Made by a program: the position numbers and the translations under genes. 64,000 bases of DNA from DASVUS01 sp036388675 (GTDB lineage: Bacteria; Armatimonadota; Abditibacteriia; Abditibacteriales; Abditibacteriaceae): positions 62,001 to 126,000 of the forward strand of contig DASVRI010000013.1 of the NCBI GenBank assembly GCA_036388675.1, given 5' to 3'. Below are positions 60,205 through 64,000 of this stretch, piece after piece (the first letter of the stretch is position 1; every line of letters begins with the position of its first letter). The notes under the pieces are model-generated. The model was not told where the DNA came from, made no database searches, and saw only the letters and a program-made list of their open reading frames with translations.

Positions 60205-61332
60205 ATGCAAAAACTTTCTGCTGCAGAAGCCGCTTCCATTCGAGACGCCGCACGTCGTGTGATCGCCCAGGTCGAGCGCGTTATTGTCGGCAAGCGCGAC
60301 CTTATTGAACTCGTCACCGTAGCGCTGCTGGCCCGTGGACACGTTCTCATCGAAGATATCCCGGGTGTCGGCAAAACCACTCTGGCCAAAGCGATGGCCA
60401 AAGCAATCGGCGGCAGTTTCAAGCGCATTCAATTCACGCCCGACTTGCTGCCGGGCGATGTAACCGGCCTGACCATTTACAACCAGAAATCAAACGAGTT
60501 TGTTTTCAACGCCGGGCCGGTGTTCGCCAACGTCGTGCTGGCCGATGAGATCAATCGCGCCACGCCCAAGACGCAGAGCGCTCTGCTCGAATCGATGGAA
60601 GAGATGCAGGCCACAGTCGATGGCGTGACGCGTGTGCTGCCCACACCGTTTTTCGTCGTCGCCACACAGAACCCGGTCGAATATCGCGGCACGTATCCGC
60701 TGCCCGAAGCGCAGATGGATCGCTTTCTGATGCGTGTTTCGATGGGCTACCCGCGCCATGACGAAGAAATCGAGATGCTGGAACGTCACTCCGCTCTCGA
60801 CCTGGCTTCCGAGTCAACCTTGTCGTCGGGCCTGCACCTCAACGGCGCGGCTCCGCCCTCGCACAATGGCAGCACGCACAGCACAAGCGTTGTCGGCGGC
60901 AGCGTAACCGACCGAGTACTCGATAGCGACACGCCCGAAGATAACGCCAACGTTGATATGGCTTTGCTGGAGCGCGTTGAAACCGTCTTGACGCCCGAAG
61001 AAGCGCAGGCGCTGCAAACCGAACGTATGCGCGTGTGGGTGTCGCCGCCGGTGCGCGAATACATCGTGACGCTGGCTCATGCAACGCGCGATCAGTTTGA
61101 GGTGCGCCTGGGCGTGAGCCCGCGCGGTTCGCTTGCGCTGCAACGTGCAGCGCAAGCCATAGCCGCCATTGAAGGCCGCGAGTATGTTTTGCCGGACGAC
61201 GTTAAGCGACTGGCCATCCCGGTGCTGGCGCATCGCATGGTGATGCAAACCGGCGATGCGCGTGACGGTTCTGCCGAGATTTTGCTCCAACGCCTGCTGG
61301 ACGAAGTACCCGTTCCCGCCACGTCGGTCTGA
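60205..61332 (+). CDS. MoxR family AAA+ ATPase
   Basis: 375 residues. VERVIVGKRDLIELVTVALLARGHVLIEDIPGVGKTTLA gives Walker A near 57; VLADEINRATPKTQSALLESMEE Walker B near 115; ATQNPVEYRGTYPLPEAQMDRFLMR sensor region near 155. Typical MoxR proteins are about 320 residues; the extra length is a Ser/Thr/Gly-rich insert near 200-255 (HSALDLASESTL to DNANVDM), with a GAGTACTC inside. MoxR works as a chaperone with DUF58/VWA proteins, one of which follows 76 bases later. Confidence 0.93.
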   Translation: MQKLSAAEAASIRDAARRVIAQVERVIVGKRDLIELVTVALLARGHVLIEDIPGVGKTTLAKAMAKAIGGSFKRIQFTPDLLPGDVTGLTIYNQKSNEFVFNAGPVFANVVLADEINRATPKTQSALLESMEEMQATVDGVTRVLPTPFFVVATQNPVEYRGTYPLPEAQMDRFLMRVSMGYPRHDEEIEMLERHSALDLASESTLSSGLHLNGAAPPSHNGSTHSTSVVGGSVTDRVLDSDTPEDNANVDMALLERVETVLTPEEAQALQTERMRVWVSPPVREYIVTLAHATRDQFEVRLGVSPRGSLALQRAAQAIAAIEGREYVLPDDVKRLAIPVLAHRMVMQTGDARDGSAEILLQRLLDEVPVPATSV

Positions 61333-61408
61333 TTGTCACGACGCAGTTTGTCACGAGGCTAAAACTTATCGTGTCACCTGGATGTCCGGCAGCGATTGAT
61401 CTTGAACT

Positions 61409-63046
61409 ATGTTGCCTGCACCTCCTCAATCCGGCTCCAAAAACGCGCGCCGCGAAGCCGGTCGTAACAGCGCCGCAAAGAACCTCGCCAATCAAGCGAG
61501 TGCCCATCAAGCGAACGCCGGTCAAGCGAGCGTCAATCAAGCGAGCGCCGATCATCAAAGTGCCAGTCACCTGAGCAGTAATCGTAAGCTTCCTCGCAAC
61601 AAGACCAAAGCCCGGAATGCCCGGCGCGAAGTCAACCACGTTCGCCTGGCGCTGCTGGTGGCGATGCTGTTCACGATTTTGGTGGCAACCATGTTTCGCA
61701 CCACAGCGATCGTGTTCATGGCCGCCTTTTTATGCGCCGCGCCGCTGATGGGCCTGATCGTCGGACGGTTGATGGGACGCGGCATTGCCGTAGCGCGACA
61801 ATTGCCCGAGGTCGGCACCAGCGGCGATATCGTGGTGGGACGATTGATGCTGGAGCAGCGCGGACGCATTCCCACTTTTCTGGTGCATCTGCGACCCGGC
61901 TCTATTGGAGGTGGAGCACAACCGCCGTTAGCGCTTCATGGCCCGGCTGAATACGTCATGCCCATGCTGCGCCCCGGTGAAACGGCGGAATGGTCGCCTC
62001 AGTGGAGACTGGGACGGCGCGGCGTTTACCAACTACCGCCGGTGCAAGCCGGCGCGCGTGATCCGCTGGGCTTGTTCACCAACACGCAGCCCACGACTGC
62101 GCCGGACACGATCACAATTTTGCCGCGTCCGGTGCGTGTCGCCCGCCTGGGGTTTTGCGGTGGCACACAGCACGGCGCCCACACCCCGCAGGCCGCAACG
62201 GCCACCGCCGATGCCACCGATTTTCACGGCATTCGCACCTGGCGGCCCGGCGAGGCGATTCGGCGCGTGCACTGGAAAAGCACCGTGCGCACCGGAGAAT
62301 TGCACGTCGTCGAGTGGGAAGAAGACCCCGGCTGCGATCTCAACGTGCTTTTTGACGCGCGTAGTTTCATACCGTCATCGAGTACTCAGCACCATGTCAA
62401 ATCAGATGGCGCCGACACAGATATTGTTGACGAGGCGCTGGAAACGCAGATTACAATCGCGGCCTCGATTGCGGCGCATCTGCTGGAGAACGGGCGCATT
62501 TTTCGCTTTTTCTGCTGGCAGCCGCTTGCCGATAAGCTTCGTGCTGATGAGCTTCAAGCACCAGACCAACCGAAAACAGCAAACTTCACGGTGCAGCGCC
62601 ACCGCGCGCAACGCACCGGCGAGATTGCCGGCACCATGAGAGTTCTGGCGGAGCTACAAACACTGCGAGGCGCAAGCGATCTCGATGGCGAAACGGCGCA
62701 ACAATGCTCGCTATCACGTATGGCGCAAGAATTGGCGTCCGAGATTGGACGGGGATCCACCAACGCGGGCGGCACTGTCATCATCTGCTCCACGCTATCG
62801 GATTACACCAAAGCGTGTGCCCAGATCCCCCGCCCGTCCGGTGCTGCATCGCCTTATATACTGGCAGTCGATCCTTATAGCTTTGTCGCTTCAGCCGATA
62901 CCACACAGCGCCCCACCAATTCGACCGGCGACTCTTCGCCAGGCACCAGTGAGCCCGCAGGCAACGCAACGCCGGCCAGAGTAGCAGCTTCCAATGTGCG
63001 AGTCGTGCGACGCGGCGACTCGTTAATTACCGCTCTTGAACGATGA
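61409..63046 (+). CDS. DUF58 membrane protein of the moxR operon
   Basis: 545 residues. The first 60 residues contain a five-residue repeat (NQASA, HQANA, GQASV, NQASA) encoded by 15-base tandem repeats around 61488-61558. Two membrane helices lie near 80-115. A beta-rich region follows, then the DUF58 signature DFHGIRTWRPGEAIRRVHWKST near 270 and a VWA-like start CDLNVLFDARSF near 310. The usual DxSxS is DARSF here. Works with MoxR and the downstream transglutaminase-like protein, a conserved trio. The tail is Ser/Thr/Pro-rich. Confidence 0.88.
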   Translation: MLPAPPQSGSKNARREAGRNSAAKNLANQASAHQANAGQASVNQASADHQSASHLSSNRKLPRNKTKARNARREVNHVRLALLVAMLFTILVATMFRTTAIVFMAAFLCAAPLMGLIVGRLMGRGIAVARQLPEVGTSGDIVVGRLMLEQRGRIPTFLVHLRPGSIGGGAQPPLALHGPAEYVMPMLRPGETAEWSPQWRLGRRGVYQLPPVQAGARDPLGLFTNTQPTTAPDTITILPRPVRVARLGFCGGTQHGAHTPQAATATADATDFHGIRTWRPGEAIRRVHWKSTVRTGELHVVEWEEDPGCDLNVLFDARSFIPSSSTQHHVKSDGADTDIVDEALETQITIAASIAAHLLENGRIFRFFCWQPLADKLRADELQAPDQPKTANFTVQRHRAQRTGEIAGTMRVLAELQTLRGASDLDGETAQQCSLSRMAQELASEIGRGSTNAGGTVIICSTLSDYTKACAQIPRPSGAASPYILAVDPYSFVASADTTQRPTNSTGDSSPGTSEPAGNATPARVAASNVRVVRRGDSLITALER

Positions 63047-63178
63047 AGCCGTATTCAAGAGTTACGCAGTGATGTGCAGAAGCGATGTGGCGCAGGGCCA
63101 CAGCAAAACGGAACGAAACGGCCCTATCGAATGTCTGCATAAGTAGTTTTTCGAGGCACCACTCCGAGGCACCACCAA

Positions 63179-64000
63179 GTGAAATTTTTCGCATCTCATT
63201 CACCGGCCAACACATCCACCAATACCGGCGCGCCGGGCCAGCCGCAACGCCCCGATGCGCAACGCCCTGAGGCGCAACGCCCTGATGCCCAAGGTGCCAA
63301 CACAGAAAGTGTTCTCGACGCAGGCATTCTGGCGGAGGTAAGCACTTCGGCCAAGGCGGCGCTTCTGGCGACCGCACCCGCTTTCCTGGCCCTGGTTGTT
63401 GCCGCCGGCGTTGGCGTTTATGCGCTGGCCCATACCGTCGCGCTGCCCGAATTCACTGCACAATTGTGGCTGGCGTTGGCGGTGGCCCTGGCGAACTGCG
63501 CGGTAAATTGCTACGGCACAACACGCCGGCTACAACTGCCGCCGCAGGACGCACGCCGTCGCATGTGGGCCTTCTGGCAGGGTTTGAGTTGGATTGTAGC
63601 CCTGCTGCTTGCAGTGCTGCCGCCGATTTGTGTTGTGCTGCATGTACCGTTGTTTGTGCCCGCCGATGTGGCAACCGATAACAACCTGCTTGTCGCGGTT
63701 TTCATGGGCTGGTTTACAGTCGCTTGCATCATGTTTACCGGTGTCCTCATGGGGCCGGTTTTCGGCCCCAGCCGGCCCGTCCCGTTTTCCGTTGCCCTGC
63801 TGCCCGAGCTTTCTCTTTTCGGTTTGCTTCACATTGTGTCAGTCGATACTCCCGTGATGGTGGCCTTCATGGTGTACACCGCCGCCACACTTTATTTGCT
63901 CGCATACGAAAGCTACCTGGTGCGCAAGCCATTCAGCAACAGAACACTCTCGTCATCGACACCATCGCACGCTGCGGAAGTGCCTCTGGCCGGGCGCGTG
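63179..64000 (+). CDS. Transglutaminase-like (TgpA-type) membrane protein, N-terminal part
   Basis: Open from GTG 63179 to the window end (274 codons), so the C-terminal half is missing. After a repeat region QRPDAQRPEAQRPDAQ (15-base DNA repeats at about 63239-63286), there are five or six membrane helices; ending VMVAFMVYTAATLYLLAYESYL is typical of the DUF3488/TgpA membrane domain that precedes an external transglutaminase-like domain. It is the third gene of the moxR-DUF58 operon, the usual order. The catalytic Cys-His-Asp domain would lie beyond the window, so activity is untested here. Confidence 0.7.
   Translation, partial: MKFFASHSPANTSTNTGAPGQPQRPDAQRPEAQRPDAQGANTESVLDAGILAEVSTSAKAALLATAPAFLALVVAAGVGVYALAHTVALPEFTAQLWLALAVALANCAVNCYGTTRRLQLPPQDARRRMWAFWQGLSWIVALLLAVLPPICVVLHVPLFVPADVATDNNLLVAVFMGWFTVACIMFTGVLMGPVFGPSRPVPFSVALLPELSLFGLLHIVSVDTPVMVAFMVYTAATLYLLAYESYLVRKPFSNRTLSSSTPSHAAEVPLAGRV

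Larger units (their letters stand above)
756..62387. repeat. Dispersed palindrome GAGTACTC (64 copies), HIP1-like
   Basis: Exact copies start at 756, 899, 1848, 2648, 4750, 6027, 7246, 7580, 8531, 9825, 11244, 11494, 11671, 12731, 13879, 14366, 15012, 16401, 18621, 19345, 21488, 22294, 22762, 24607, 24982, 25871, 27067, 28482, 29591, 30116, 31770, 32327, 33091, 34859, 35629, 36338, 37092, 37360, 38864, 39508, 39884, 43063, 43836, 44218, 45076, 45321, 45731, 46679, 47177, 47776, 47965, 49166, 51530, 52057, 52678, 54055, 54766, 55385, 55808, 57424, 57921, 59166, 60914 and 62380. About one copy is expected by chance. Of the flanking bases, 46 copies have C before and 46 have G after; none has T after; 32 read CGAGTACTCG. 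Fifty are inside genes, 14 between genes. Near copies with a changed first base occur at 5372, 8263, 9222, 33683, 50208 and 59616. Counted by eye. Confidence 0.95.

Noticed and set aside
756..62387. GAGTACTC as a restriction-modification target
   Set aside because: Restriction sites tend to be avoided; here the site is strongly over-represented and no nuclease gene is linked.

Overview
The window is bacterial chromosome of moderately high G+C. It holds about 58 protein genes, three tRNA genes and many short repeats. Gene content suggests a free-living bacterium of a less studied phylum. The clues are a paired Agl23-like and DUF2298/YYY membrane protein, an RRM protein with a glycine-rich tail, several GT39-like transferases, GH172, Gfo/Idh and TIM-barrel sugar enzymes, and a yellow/royal-jelly-like secreted protein. 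Armatimonadota or a neighbouring Terrabacteria lineage (for example Chloroflexota) would fit. That placement is a low-confidence inference; no marker here settles it.

Layout. 0-6 kb: the end of a GH172 gene, a hexose-phosphate mutarotase, an NYN nuclease with a coiled coil, and a Gfo/Idh plus glycosidase pair. 6-13.8 kb: an HD-GYP protein with a defective receiver domain, tRNA-Glu, DUF58 and BatA/VWA proteins, and a GT39 transferase. 13.8-25 kb: tRNA-Leu-like and tRNA-Gly, then a proteostasis block (tig, clpP, clpX, an RRM protein, lon) interrupted by an aldo/keto reductase and a secreted beta-propeller. 25-29 kb: DUF2721, nadD, rsfS, a TPR membrane protein and an HNH protein. 29-31.2 kb: a gene-poor, more A+T-rich stretch where tiny same-strand ORFs are mostly followed by imperfect palindromes ending in CACAAC...GTTGTG. 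It resembles an integron cassette array without an integrase in view. 31.2-36.5 kb: a three-gene minus-strand operon that looks like a membrane glycosylation module. 36.6-43 kb: DoxX-like, GAF histidine kinase, galK, a TIM-barrel isomerase and the yellow-like protein. 43-57.2 kb: a ten-gene minus-strand operon, mostly with overlapping start and stop codons, for surface glycan assembly (two tandemly duplicated pairs of membrane proteins, WecE- and WecD-like enzymes, two methyltransferases, a GT2 and a YfhO-like protein). 57.3-64 kb: comEC, then a moxR-DUF58-transglutaminase-like operon that runs off the end.

The most striking feature is not a gene. The octamer palindrome GAGTACTC occurs 64 times by my reading, about once per kb, where roughly one copy is expected by chance. 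It is spread evenly through genes and spacers, occurs in all three reading frames inside genes, and is usually extended to CGAGTACTCG. This is the behaviour of a highly iterated palindrome like HIP1 of cyanobacteria, but with a different sequence. The window also holds a family of long hairpins of shared design, two nested inverted repeats and several in-frame minisatellites.
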